Shown one piece after another: positions 53,228-62,493 of a DNA stretch of 64,000 bases. Numbering within the stretch: position 1 is the first letter of the stretch; each line of letters starts with the position of its first letter. Below the pieces are notes generated by a model that saw only the letters and a program-made list of their open reading frames with translations, made no database searches and had not been told where the DNA came from. Position numbers and translations under genes: made by a program. The DNA comes from VAZQ01 sp963753575 (GTDB taxonomy: Bacteria; Pseudomonadota; Alphaproteobacteria; Rhizobiales; Xanthobacteraceae): contig CAVWCR010000003.1 in the NCBI GenBank assembly GCA_963753575.1, positions 372,001 through 436,000 on the forward strand, given 5' to 3'.

Positions 53228-54204
53228 GCCGGCACCTTCGCGGGCGCGCAGCCGAGCAGCGGCTCGCGGGCGAAATCCCAGATCGTCTCGGCGGAGCTGC
53301 CGAAGGCGACCGTGACACGCGGCGCCGCCATGACCTCGCCGATGTCTGCTGCGGCGATGCCACGCTCGAGGAAGCGCGCAAGCACCGCCGCGACCTTCGA
53401 CGGGGAGACCGCCAGCAGGTAGCCATAGCTCGGAAAGGTCTGCAGCCATCGACTGAGCGCGACGCCCTCGGGCCTCGGCACGGCCGCGACGTCGATCGCG
53501 GCGCCGACGCCTGAGCATTCCGCAAGCATCATCGCGGTGCCAATCAGCCCGCCCTGCGATATGTCCTTGGCGGCGCGCGCAAGCCCGGCTTCGGCAATCG
53601 CCGGCAGAACCTCAAGGTCGGCACGCAGCCGCGCCGGCGGCGTGTCGGTCGCCGCTTCCCAGTTCGAGAACGGCTCGCGATAGCGACCGCGCAGATCGAT
53701 CGCCGCCACCAGGCGGTCGCCGGGACGCGCGTCGAACGAGCTGAGAAGTCGCTTCGCCCGCCCCAGGATCGCAACCGACAACTGGCCGCGATCGGTGCGC
53801 AGGTTGCTATGCCCACCGACAACAGGAACACCGAAGGCTTGCGAAGCCTCCCGAATGCCGCGCAGCACCGGCTCGGCGTCGTCTTCGCCTGCCGCCCATA
53901 CCGCATCGACCACCGCGATCGGTCGCCCGCCCATGGCGGCCACGTCCGAGACGTTGACCATCACGCCGCACCAGCCGGCAAACCATGGGTCGCGGGCGAC
54001 AAACTCGTTCATGAAGCCTTCGATCGCCAGCAGCAGAAAGCCGTCGCCATCGGGAATTGCCGCACAGTCGTCGCCGACCGCGACGGCGGATGCGGTGGCT
54101 GCGCCGAGCAGTGCTGTAACTGACGCGATGTCGCGCTTGGCCGCGAGGCCGCGGCCGGCCCGGAGGCTTGCGGCAAGCTCGCCCAGGGCGCGGGCGCCGA
54201 GCAT
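53224..54204 (-). CDS. AIR synthase-like protein (sll0787 family)
   Basis: A 326-residue PurM-like ATP-dependent enzyme. It has VGDDCAAIPDGDG, VNVSDVAAMGGRPIAVVDAVW, VVGGHSN and DISQGGLIGTAMMLAE, typical of the AIR synthase/selenophosphate synthetase/HypE superfamily. In the Nit1C context it probably activates a substrate with ATP. It overlaps the GNAT gene stop by one base (TGATG) and the glycosyltransferase start by four. Confidence 0.87.
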   Translation of the reverse strand: MLGARALGELAASLRAGRGLAAKRDIASVTALLGAATASAVAVGDDCAAIPDGDGFLLLAIEGFMNEFVARDPWFAGWCGVMVNVSDVAAMGGRPIAVVDAVWAAGEDDAEPVLRGIREASQAFGVPVVGGHSNLRTDRGQLSVAILGRAKRLLSSFDARPGDRLVAAIDLRGRYREPFSNWEAATDTPPARLRADLEVLPAIAEAGLARAAKDISQGGLIGTAMMLAECSGVGAAIDVAAVPRPEGVALSRWLQTFPSYGYLLAVSPSKVAAVLARFLERGIAAADIGEVMAAPRVTVAFGSSAETIWDFAREPLLGCAPAKVPA

Positions 54205-54746
54205 CACGCCGCCTTCTTGGGCAGCGAGACGAAACCGGTCTCGGCGTCCGCGAACGGCGGATAATGGGCGAGGTCGGCCTGCATAAAATGATGCGGGCGG
54301 CCGTGGATCGAGGTCTCCTCGATCGTGCGCCAGTGCAGGCGACGGAACAGCAGCGCGTTCTGGCTCTGCACGTGGGCGAAGAAGCGTTTGCAGCCGCGCG
54401 CATGTGCGGACGACACCGCAAGCCGAATGAGCGCGGTGCCGAGCGCGCCAATCTTGCGATAGTCGGCGCCGACCGCGAGGCGAGATCCCCACCAGACGCC
54501 CGGTTCGGCTTCATGGATGCGGACGGTGCCGACCACTTCCTGCGGCACGACGGCGTAGGACGAGATGGCGACGAGCGGGATCGCGACCTCGTCGATCGGG
54601 TCGCGATCGTCGTTCGCGAAGATGCCCTGTTCGATGCAGAACACCCGCTGGCGCAGCGCGGCAGCCTCGCGCCGCTCCCAGGCTTCGGTCGCGAATTTGA
54701 CGCGGTAGGCGGACGGCAGGAATTCAGGGAACGGATCGAAGATCAT
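54204..54746 (-). CDS. MSMEG_0567-like GNAT acetyltransferase
   Basis: A 180-residue GNAT family protein of the MSMEG_0567/sll0786 type. The acetyl-CoA site is in SRLAVGADYRKIGALGTALI, followed by RLAVSSAHARGCKRFFAHVQSQN. The N-terminal YRVKFATEAWERREAAALRQRVFCIEQGIF is typical of this subfamily. It starts at ATG 54746, overlapping the radical SAM stop by four bases. Confidence 0.87.
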   Translation of the reverse strand: MIFDPFPEFLPSAYRVKFATEAWERREAAALRQRVFCIEQGIFANDDRDPIDEVAIPLVAISSYAVVPQEVVGTVRIHEAEPGVWWGSRLAVGADYRKIGALGTALIRLAVSSAHARGCKRFFAHVQSQNALLFRRLHWRTIEETSIHGRPHHFMQADLAHYPPFADAETGFVSLPKKAA

Positions 54747-55867
54747 GCGGCTGCTCCTCGCTCGTAGGTGGAGAGGGCCGAACATGCGCCGCACTTGCCG
54801 CAGCCGGCCTTGATGTCGGCGGCCTTCAGACCGGCGGCAGTGAGCATTGCGGAGAGTGGTTGAAGTATCGCGTGCATGAAAGCCGGCGCTGGCGCCGGAT
54901 GGCTTTCGAGCGGCGTGCCGGAGATCGGCACGAACGGCACCACGAACGGGTAGACGCCGAGCGCGATCAGCTTCTCGCTCGTTGAAAGGATCTCGTCCTT
55001 GCTGTCGCCGAGGCCGGCCAGGATGTAGGTCGAGACCTGCCCGCGTCCGAAGACCGCAACGGCGGCCGCAAAGGCATCGAAATAGCGCGTGAGCGGGACC
55101 TGTGCCTTGCCGGGCATGATGCGCGCGCGCACCGGCGCGGTCACCGCCTCGAGATGCATGCCGAGCGCGTCAATGCCGGCAGCCTTCATGCGCTCGAACC
55201 AGACGTCTTTATCCGGCGGCTCGAACTGGCCCTGGATCGGCAGGTCGACGGCGGCTTTCACCGCCGCGGCACTTTCGGCGAGCAAGGCTGCGCCGCGATC
55301 GCCGCCTGGCGGCGTACCGGTCGTCATCACCATGTGCTTGACGCCGTCGAGCGCCACCGCGGCCTTGGCGACTTCGGCAAGCTGCGCCGGCGTCTTGCGC
55401 TCGATCGTCCGGCCCGCCGCCAGCGACTGCCCGATGGCGCAGAACTGGCAGGTCTTGGTGCGGCTCTGATAGCGGATGCAGGTTTGCAGCACCGTGGTGG
55501 CGAGCACATCGCGGCTGTGCAGGACCGCGATCTTCCAATAGGGAATTCCCTCCGCGGTGCTGAGGTCGTAGAAGCGCGGCCGCGTGGGAAAGCTGACGCT
55601 GCCGAGCGTGACGCCGTCCCGGATGATGCGGCTTTGGCCGGCGGCGTCCGGCTTCTCGACCACATAGGGGCTTTCGAACGCGGGCGCCGTGTGCACGGGC
55701 ACCATCACGGTCATGCCGTCGATGGTCAGGGCCTTGTGATCGGATGGGCCGGCGCCGCCGCGGCGGCTTTCATGGCCCGCCTTCGGATCAGCGAGCCGAA
55801 CCCCGTAGGATTGCAACTCGTTGATCAGCTGCTCGGTCGGCATCGCCGTCGGCATCATCGGCTTCAT
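54743..55867 (-). CDS. MSMEG_0568-like radical SAM protein
   Basis: A 374-residue radical SAM enzyme of the Nit1C set. Its cluster-binding cysteines are spaced Cys130-x9-Cys140-x2-Cys143 (TCIRYQSRTKTCQFC), unlike the common CxxxCxxC. The C-terminus has CGKCGAC (Cys356, 359, 362), which may hold an auxiliary iron-sulfur cluster. The start at 55867 has a GGGAG site. It overlaps the nitrilase C-terminus by 80 bases. It probably performs the central chemistry of the pathway. Confidence 0.88.
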   Translation of the reverse strand: MKPMMPTAMPTEQLINELQSYGVRLADPKAGHESRRGGAGPSDHKALTIDGMTVMVPVHTAPAFESPYVVEKPDAAGQSRIIRDGVTLGSVSFPTRPRFYDLSTAEGIPYWKIAVLHSRDVLATTVLQTCIRYQSRTKTCQFCAIGQSLAAGRTIERKTPAQLAEVAKAAVALDGVKHMVMTTGTPPGGDRGAALLAESAAAVKAAVDLPIQGQFEPPDKDVWFERMKAAGIDALGMHLEAVTAPVRARIMPGKAQVPLTRYFDAFAAAVAVFGRGQVSTYILAGLGDSKDEILSTSEKLIALGVYPFVVPFVPISGTPLESHPAPAPAFMHAILQPLSAMLTAAGLKAADIKAGCGKCGACSALSTYERGAAA

Positions 55868-56843
55868 GGGACTTGCTCCCATCCTGTTGTTTGAGAACCG
55901 GCATGGGCGCAGCCTCAAGCTCCATCGGATGCGCCGGACGATTGTCGAGGACGAGCTTGAGAAGCTCGGGGCGCGCGTAGTGGCCGACCGAATCCATCAT
56001 GCGCTTGCGCTTGACGATCAGCCCCATGTCGAGATCGGCCACCAGAAGTCCCTCGCCCTGCGTGAGCGGTGGAACCAGATGCGAGCCCTCCGGCGAAATG
56101 ATCGCCGTCATGCAGCCGCCGCGCAGCGCCTTGCGCAGCTTTTCGTCGGGTGAGACTTTGGCGATCTGCTCCTCGCTGAGCCAGCCGGTGGCATTGACGA
56201 CGAAGCAGCCGCTTTCGAGCGCATGGTGGCGGATCGTCACCTCGATCTGTTCGGCGAAGATCGGTCCGACCATCGAGCCCGGAAACTGCGCGACGTGAAT
56301 CTCCTCGTGCTGCGCCATCAGCGCATAGCGGGCGAGGGGGTTGTAATGCTCCCAGCAGGCGAGCGCGCCGATGCGTCCCGCCGCGGTGTTCACCACCGTG
56401 AGCCCGGAGCCATCCCCTTGGCCCCAGATCATGCGCTCGTGGAATGTTGGCGTGATCTTGCGGCGCTTGAGCGCTAGACGGCCGTCGGTGTCGAAGACGA
56501 GTTGCGTATTGTAGAGCGAGCCGTGGTCGCGCTCGTTCACTCCGAGAACGACCACGATCGCGTGGCGCTTTGCGGCGGCGGCGACCGCCTCGGTCACGGG
56601 GCCGGGCACCACCACCGCGTTGTCGTAGAGGCGGATGTGCTCGGCGCCCGTGACGACGGGCGGATGAACGAAGGAGAAGTACGGATACCAGGGCACGAAG
56701 GTCTCGGGGAAAACCACGAGACCGGCGCCCTTGTCGGCAGCCTCGACCACAGCCGCGAGCACCTTCGACACGGTGCCGCCCGGCGTGTCGAGGTCCGGCG
56801 CGAGCTGTGCGGCTGCAACGCGAACCGTGGTTTTTTCCGCCAT
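55788..56843 (-). CDS. Nitrilase (Nit1/Nit6803-like)
   Basis: A 351-residue nitrilase-superfamily enzyme that hydrolyses C-N triple bonds to acids and ammonia. The catalytic Glu47 (FPETF), Lys129 (KRRKITPTFHE), Glu136 and nucleophile Cys163 (ACWEHYN) are all present. ATG 56843 is preceded by AGGAGAG. The last about 27 residues are acidic and Arg-rich, and lie in the region overlapping the radical SAM start, so they may be a non-essential tail. This family defines Nit1C clusters linked to cyanide assimilation in Pseudomonas. Confidence 0.92.
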   Translation of the reverse strand: MAEKTTVRVAAAQLAPDLDTPGGTVSKVLAAVVEAADKGAGLVVFPETFVPWYPYFSFVHPPVVTGAEHIRLYDNAVVVPGPVTEAVAAAAKRHAIVVVLGVNERDHGSLYNTQLVFDTDGRLALKRRKITPTFHERMIWGQGDGSGLTVVNTAAGRIGALACWEHYNPLARYALMAQHEEIHVAQFPGSMVGPIFAEQIEVTIRHHALESGCFVVNATGWLSEEQIAKVSPDEKLRKALRGGCMTAIISPEGSHLVPPLTQGEGLLVADLDMGLIVKRKRMMDSVGHYARPELLKLVLDNRPAHPMELEAAPMPVLKQQDGSKSHEADDADGDADRAADQRVAILRGSAR

Positions 56844-56878
56844 GTTGCTCTCCTGCGCATGCTTGCCGGGGAGCGGCG

Positions 56879-57361
<483 letters not shown>

Positions 57362-57476
57362 GGTGTACTCCTCGCTGGCGGAAATCGGCCCCCCACGTCG
57401 GGTTCGCCACGTCACCATGCGGTGCAAGCGATATGCCAAATGCGCGGATGCCTATCCATTCATCAAAAGCAATCAA

Positions 57477-57489
57477 ATACATTCAATTC
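57477..57489 (+). promoter_or_regulatory. Candidate MocR site, operon side
   Basis: ATACATTCAATTC, differing by one base from the second copy at 57675-57687. It lies about 116 bp upstream of the first Nit1C gene. Confidence 0.45.
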
Positions 57490-57674
57490 TGCGATCAACT
57501 CTGCCTGCCTTGTGATCAAGCGGGCGAGTCGCATCGTGTCGGAGTTGATCAAAATGTGCAGCGAACTGCTGAATTCGGAAGCACAAGATCGTTAAGCGTC
57601 GTGCTCGTGATGCAGTCTCTGCATTTCAGCCGTGTTCTGATCATTTCCATCTAGCGGTTCGCCGAGCTACAACA

Positions 57675-57687
57675 TACAGTCAATTCA
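57675..57687 (+). promoter_or_regulatory. Candidate MocR site, regulator side
   Basis: ATACAGTCAATTC, 12 of 13 bases identical to the copy at 57477-57489 and in the same orientation. It lies 52 bp upstream of the MocR gene. MocR/PdxR regulators commonly bind direct repeats. Confidence 0.45.
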
Positions 57688-57739
57688 AGGGCGCTGCCGG
57701 GCGACCCCGAATTTAGGCTGCACGGACTCGTGACTGCTG

Positions 57740-59122
57740 ATGCTTGATTGGACGCCCGACATTTCCGGACGCGATAAGCCTCGCTACCTCGCCATCGCCG
57801 ATGCGATTGCCGAAGACATTCGCACTGGCCGGCTGGCGCCGGCTGATCGGTTGCCGCCGCAACGCAAGCTCGCGCGTCGTCTGAATATTGACTTCACCAC
57901 TGTTGCGCGCGGTTACGTGGAGGCGCAAAAGCGCGGCCTGATCGAGTCGCGCGTGGGACACGGAACATTCGTGCGCGCGTCGGCGAGACGCCGCCACGGG
58001 CCGATGGCGCGCCATCCGGAAATCGTCGATCTGTCGATGAACTTGCCGCCGGAGCCGGACGATCCCGAGCTGCTCGATCGGATGCAGGATGGTCTCGAGT
58101 TCGTCGGCCGCGATCTTGTTTATCTGCTGCGCTACCAGGGTTTCGGCGGCGTGCAGGCGGACAAGGACGCGGCGTCGAGCTGGCTCAGCCGGCGCGGGTT
58201 GGTGCCGCCGCAGGAACGGCTCTTCATCGCGCCGGGCGCGCATCCGGCGCTGCTCGGTATCTTCGGCCTGCTTGCCAAAGCGGGCGATGTCGTTCTTTCG
58301 GAGTCGCTGACCTATCCGGGCGCCCGCTCGATCGCGGCCCAATTGGGCTTGCAGCTGGTCGGCATCCCGATGGACGACGAGGGTGTCGACGCCGACGCCT
58401 TCGCCGACGCATGCCGGCGGCTCAATCCGAAGGCGCTCTATCTGAATCCGACGCTGCTCAATCCGACCACGCACACGATCTCGCAGTCCCGGCGGATGGC
58501 CATTGCTGCGATCGCCCGTCGCTTTGCGGTTCCGATCATCGAGGATGACCCCTACGGGTTCCTGCCGACCGACGCTCCGGCGCCATTCGCGGTGCTCGCG
58601 CCTGAGCTCACCTGGCACGTGGCGGGTCTGGCCAAATGCCTCGGGGCCGGGCTGCGGATCGCCTATGTGGTGGTGCCGGACGCGCGCTCCGGTTGGCTGT
58701 TCGCTTCGTCGGTACGTACTGCGACCGTGATGGCGTCACCGGTGACGATTGCGCTGGCGACCCGTTGGATCACCGACGGCACCGCCGATGATTTGCTGAC
58801 AGCCGTGCGGCGCGAGTCGATGGAGCGGCAGCGGCTGGCCGCCGCGACCCTGCCGAGCGGAATCTTCCGCGCAGATCCGGTCGGCTTTCACCTTTGGGTG
58901 TCGCTGCCGCAGTCGTGGACCAGGTCGGCCTTCGTCGGCCACATGCGCGCGACCGGCGTTGGGGTTGTCGCGAGCGATGCATTCGCGACCGACGTTGCTC
59001 CTCCCGAAGCCGTGCGCGTCTGCCTGGGAGGGCCCGCCGACCGCGCCTCGGTTCGCAGCGCGCTTGAATTCATGGCGCATGCGCTGGCCGAGTCCCCGAC
59101 GCTCGCATCGACGTTTCTCTGA
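57740..59122 (+). CDS. MocR-type (GntR/aminotransferase) regulator
   Basis: A 460-residue regulator. The N-terminal GntR winged helix (LPPQRKLARRLNIDFTTVARGYVEAQ, around residues 38-65) is joined to a class I aminotransferase-like domain with PNPTLLNPTTHTIS-like substrate region, IIEDDPYG and the PLP lysine in VAGLAKCLGAGLRIAYV. Such proteins sense PLP adducts of amino acids or amines. Its divergent position makes it the likely regulator of the Nit1C operon, hinting at an amino-acid-like effector. Confidence 0.88.
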   Translation: MLDWTPDISGRDKPRYLAIADAIAEDIRTGRLAPADRLPPQRKLARRLNIDFTTVARGYVEAQKRGLIESRVGHGTFVRASARRRHGPMARHPEIVDLSMNLPPEPDDPELLDRMQDGLEFVGRDLVYLLRYQGFGGVQADKDAASSWLSRRGLVPPQERLFIAPGAHPALLGIFGLLAKAGDVVLSESLTYPGARSIAAQLGLQLVGIPMDDEGVDADAFADACRRLNPKALYLNPTLLNPTTHTISQSRRMAIAAIARRFAVPIIEDDPYGFLPTDAPAPFAVLAPELTWHVAGLAKCLGAGLRIAYVVVPDARSGWLFASSVRTATVMASPVTIALATRWITDGTADDLLTAVRRESMERQRLAAATLPSGIFRADPVGFHLWVSLPQSWTRSAFVGHMRATGVGVVASDAFATDVAPPEAVRVCLGGPADRASVRSALEFMAHALAESPTLASTFL

Positions 59123-59188
59123 GAGCGGTCGGCTCAGTTGCCGGCGGGATTATCGCGGACGTTCGAACCGCGACCGGAGGATGCCGGA

Positions 59189-61495
59189 TCAGCCGGCGAG
59201 CGCCAGGCTGGCATCGCCAGGATTGTCGAGATTGTGCGGATTGTAAGGATCGTCGGAAGGCTGGAAAACGTAAGGCTCGGCCAGCCGCGCCGTCATCTCG
59301 GCGGCGGTGCCGGGGCGGCCAAACCGGAAGCCCTGCATCGTGTGGACGCCAGCCGCCCGCAGGAACAGATGCTGCTCCGCGGTTTCCACGCCCTCCGCCG
59401 TCACCTTCATGCCGAGACCACGGCCGAGGCTGACCACCGCGTGGACGATCGCCGCCGCATCCGCGGCGCGCTCGATCGAGAGCACGAAGCTGCGGTCGAT
59501 CTTGAGCTTGTCGAAAGGAAAGCGCCGCAGGTAGAGCAGGCTCGAGTAGCCGGTGCCGAAATCATCGAGCGCGAGCTGGACGCCGAGCGCCTTGAGCCGG
59601 AACATGGCGAGCTCGGCCGTGTCCACGTTGCCGAGCAGCGTGCTTTCGGTGACTTCGAGCTCGAGCCGGGTCGGATCGAAGCCGGTTTCCGCCAGGATGC
59701 GCTCGACGACGTCGATGAAATCGGCGCGGCGGAACTGCAGCGGCGACACGTTGACCGCAACCGAGATATTCGGCCAGGACTTGCCGTCCAGGCAGGCTTG
59801 GCGCAGCACCCACTCGCCGAGCTCGGCAATGAGGCCGCTGTTCTCCGCAATCGGAATGAACTCGGACGGCGTGATCTCGCCGCGGACCGGATGCTGCCAG
59901 CGGCAAAGCGCTTCCACGCCGACGATTTTTTCAGCGCTGTTGTTGACGATCGGCTGATAGGCGACCTGCAACTCATTTCTCTCGATCGCAATGCGCAGGT
60001 CATTTTCGACCAGCTTGCGCTTGAGCAGATCGGTGTCCATGTCGATGTCATAGATGCAGGCGCGATTGCGGCCCTCGTTCTTCGCGCGGTAGAGGGCCAT
60101 GTCGGCATGGCGCATGACGTCGGCGGAATCGCCGCTTCTTTGATCGATCACCGCGATTCCGACCGATGCGCCGATCACGATGGTCTTGTCGCTGATCGTA
60201 TACGGCGTGCAGAGCGCCGCGATGAGGCGGCTGGCAATCACCTGCAGGCTGGCCGGGTCGCGCCCCGACGAGGTGATGACGCCGAACTCGTCGCCGCCGA
60301 TGCGGGCGACGAGGTCGTCGCCGCGCAGCGCGCTGGTCAGACGCTCCGTCACGGAGCGAATGAGCTCGTCGCCGATCGGGTGGCCCAGCGTATCGTTGAC
60401 ATCCTTGAAGTGATCGAGATCGATGTAGAATACGGCCGCCGCCGGACTGCCCTCGCGCACCTTCCGAATTGTTTCCTCGAGCCGCTCGCCGAAGGATACG
60501 CGGTTGGGCAGGCCGCACAGCGGATCGTGCAGCGCGAGGTGACGCAGTCGCGTCTCGCCCGCCGCAATGGTGGCCGACGTGCGGCGCATGTGTCGGAACA
60601 GAACGGTGGCCAGCAGCGCCAGGCCGGCGAGCGCGACGGCGAGGAACGGAATGACGCTGCCGACAATTTCGGCGCCCGGCTGCTTCGGCGCCCATGCCAG
60701 CTTGGCAACGGCTTGGCCCCGCCAGTCATTCAATTGAAAGACATCTTCATCGCTCGCCGGTTTCCCGCCGGCGAGCACATGCAGGTTGCGCAGCTGCAGC
60801 AGCGACGCGATTTCGTCGAGCACATCGGCGTCGACCCATTTGACGCTGACGACGATGGGCGCCTTGCTGACGACATCGGACGGAGGATCGCCATCGCCGA
60901 CGACCGCCACTGCCGCAACGATCGCGGGCCGGCCCAGAAATGTCTGGACGCCGGCCAGCCGATAGCGCTGCTGGGACGAGGATGCGAGCTGGGTGCGACC
61001 AGGAGCGCCGTCTTCGGCGACAGAATTGTCGAGATGGCGCAGATGCTTGAGCAGCGGCTCGATGTCGGGATGAATGGAATTGAACCAGCTTGGATCCGAT
61101 CCGCGACTGGCGAGCGAAGCGTAAACGATGCGATCGGACGCATCGGTCACGAACACGAGATCGTGGTCGAACCAGGACTGCAGCCGCTGATCCACAAAGA
61201 CCTTCACCCAGTCGGAATCAAAGTCGATTCGCGTTTTTCGGTAGGCCGCCTCTGACACGACGGCGGTCTCGACTTCGCGCAGCACGCGCTGGCTGTAACT
61301 GGTCAGGGCGCGCGTGAACAGCCGTCGCTCGCCCTCGATCGCGACCTGGTCGGCTCTCCGGACGGAGCCGAGAACGGCGATGACGACACACGCGATGGCA
61401 ACGGCAACGATGATGCCGACCGGCACCACGATGCCCAGCCGTGCGATCCGCCCCGTGTGGGCGCCATGTTGGATGGCGTTAGCGGACGAAGACAC
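59189..61495 (-). CDS. CHASE4-like/GGDEF/EAL cyclic di-GMP protein
   Basis: A 768-residue inner-membrane protein. The first membrane helix is at about residues 21-44. A periplasmic sensor domain follows (about 50-275, CHASE4-like), then a second helix at about 279-300. The GGDEF domain has an intact GGDEF at 400-404 and an inhibitory RxxD site (Arg391-Asp394). The EAL domain has EAL (528-530), DDFGTGYSSL and KIDRSF. Both domains look active, so it could make and degrade cyclic di-GMP in response to a periplasmic signal. It converges on the MocR gene. Confidence 0.9.
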   Translation of the reverse strand: MSSSANAIQHGAHTGRIARLGIVVPVGIIVAVAIACVVIAVLGSVRRADQVAIEGERRLFTRALTSYSQRVLREVETAVVSEAAYRKTRIDFDSDWVKVFVDQRLQSWFDHDLVFVTDASDRIVYASLASRGSDPSWFNSIHPDIEPLLKHLRHLDNSVAEDGAPGRTQLASSSQQRYRLAGVQTFLGRPAIVAAVAVVGDGDPPSDVVSKAPIVVSVKWVDADVLDEIASLLQLRNLHVLAGGKPASDEDVFQLNDWRGQAVAKLAWAPKQPGAEIVGSVIPFLAVALAGLALLATVLFRHMRRTSATIAAGETRLRHLALHDPLCGLPNRVSFGERLEETIRKVREGSPAAAVFYIDLDHFKDVNDTLGHPIGDELIRSVTERLTSALRGDDLVARIGGDEFGVITSSGRDPASLQVIASRLIAALCTPYTISDKTIVIGASVGIAVIDQRSGDSADVMRHADMALYRAKNEGRNRACIYDIDMDTDLLKRKLVENDLRIAIERNELQVAYQPIVNNSAEKIVGVEALCRWQHPVRGEITPSEFIPIAENSGLIAELGEWVLRQACLDGKSWPNISVAVNVSPLQFRRADFIDVVERILAETGFDPTRLELEVTESTLLGNVDTAELAMFRLKALGVQLALDDFGTGYSSLLYLRRFPFDKLKIDRSFVLSIERAADAAAIVHAVVSLGRGLGMKVTAEGVETAEQHLFLRAAGVHTMQGFRFGRPGTAAEMTARLAEPYVFQPSDDPYNPHNLDNPGDASLALAG

Positions 61496-61671
61496 GGCGA
61501 CGGATCCTTCCCCCTGGGGCGGTGCGCCCGGCGAAACTAGGGGAGAATGCTTGCCATTGGCTTGCTGAGCTGCCGGCGACGGTCTTTGTGGCTCAAACAG
61601 AGGGCATTTTACGCGTCGATATTAATCGAGAGTAAAGAAGAGCGTTGAATTTGCAGACGTTGTGGGAATAC

Positions 61672-62418
61672 TTAACGAACCGTCTTATAAGGCGGGCGCG
61701 GAATGTCGGCGTGGGCCGCCCGCAGCGCCGCCGACCAGCGCTCGCGAAGGTCGTGAAAGTAAGGTTCGTTAGGCTCAATCCGATACTCGAGCTCGGCCTG
61801 GTATGCGTCGCGGCGGGCAACCATCAGATCGAGCGGCAGCCCGACGCTCAGGTTCGAGCGCATGGTTAAATCGACGGAGACGAGACCGATCTTGAGCGCG
61901 TCGTAGAGATCAAACTCATAGGTGATGGCGCGATCGAGCACCGGCTTGCCGTATTTGTGCTCGCCGATCTGCAGATAGGGTGTGTCCTCCGTGCATTCGA
62001 TGAAGTTGCCGGCCGCATAGAGCAGAAACAGCCGCAGCCTCCCGCCCTTGATCTGGCCGCCGAGCAGAAACGACACGTCGATCTTGACATCGGAGGCGGC
62101 GAGCGCCGGCCCTTCTTCGGCAAGAATCTTTCGAATCGCGCGGCCGACCCGCTGAGCCGATTGGAACATCGTGGGCGCGTTCATCAATGTTTCGACTTCG
62201 CCAGTCTCGGGGTTCTCCCAGCCCTCCCGGACCATGCTGACCACCGACTGGCTGATCGACAGATTGCCGGAGGTCGCGATCGCAATGATGCGCTGGCCGG
62301 GCTGCGTGAACACGTGCAGCTTGCGGAAGGTCGCGACGTTGTCGACGCCCGCGTTGGTACGGGTGTCGGCGAACATGACGAGCCCCTCGCGAACAAGAAT
62401 TCCGCAGCAATAAGTCAT
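61672..62418 (-). CDS. Anbu-type proteasome-related protease
   Basis: A 248-residue Ntn-hydrolase of the Anbu/bacterial proteasome homologue family. It begins MTYCCGILVREGLVMFADTRTNAG, with Thr2 the expected nucleophile after Met removal, and Asp18 and nearby Lys33 (FRKL) as supporting residues. It should form a ring or helical oligomer. The usual partner, a transglutaminase-like gene, lies directly upstream on the same strand. Other common partners (circularly permuted ATP-grasp and alpha-E proteins) are not in the window. Confidence 0.88.
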   Translation of the reverse strand: MTYCCGILVREGLVMFADTRTNAGVDNVATFRKLHVFTQPGQRIIAIATSGNLSISQSVVSMVREGWENPETGEVETLMNAPTMFQSAQRVGRAIRKILAEEGPALAASDVKIDVSFLLGGQIKGGRLRLFLLYAAGNFIECTEDTPYLQIGEHKYGKPVLDRAITYEFDLYDALKIGLVSVDLTMRSNLSVGLPLDLMVARRDAYQAELEYRIEPNEPYFHDLRERWSAALRAAHADIPRPPYKTVR

Positions 62419-62493
62419 TGAGATCCCCCACCGGTGCGGCCGTTATAGCGAGCCCGACAGCAACCGGGCAATGGTCGGTCAGCCTTGTTTCGG

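Larger units (their letters stand above)
57362..57739. other. Divergent regulatory region of the Nit1C cluster
   Basis: A 378-bp gap between the Nit1C operon and the MocR gene, noticeably AT-rich for this genome. It contains two near-identical 13-bp direct repeats (57477-57489 and 57675-57687) that probably mediate MocR control. No gene was seen here. Confidence 0.6.

Noticed and set aside
59138..61255. 705-codon plus-strand frame over the GGDEF/EAL gene
   Set aside because: Shadow of a clearly conserved minus-strand gene.
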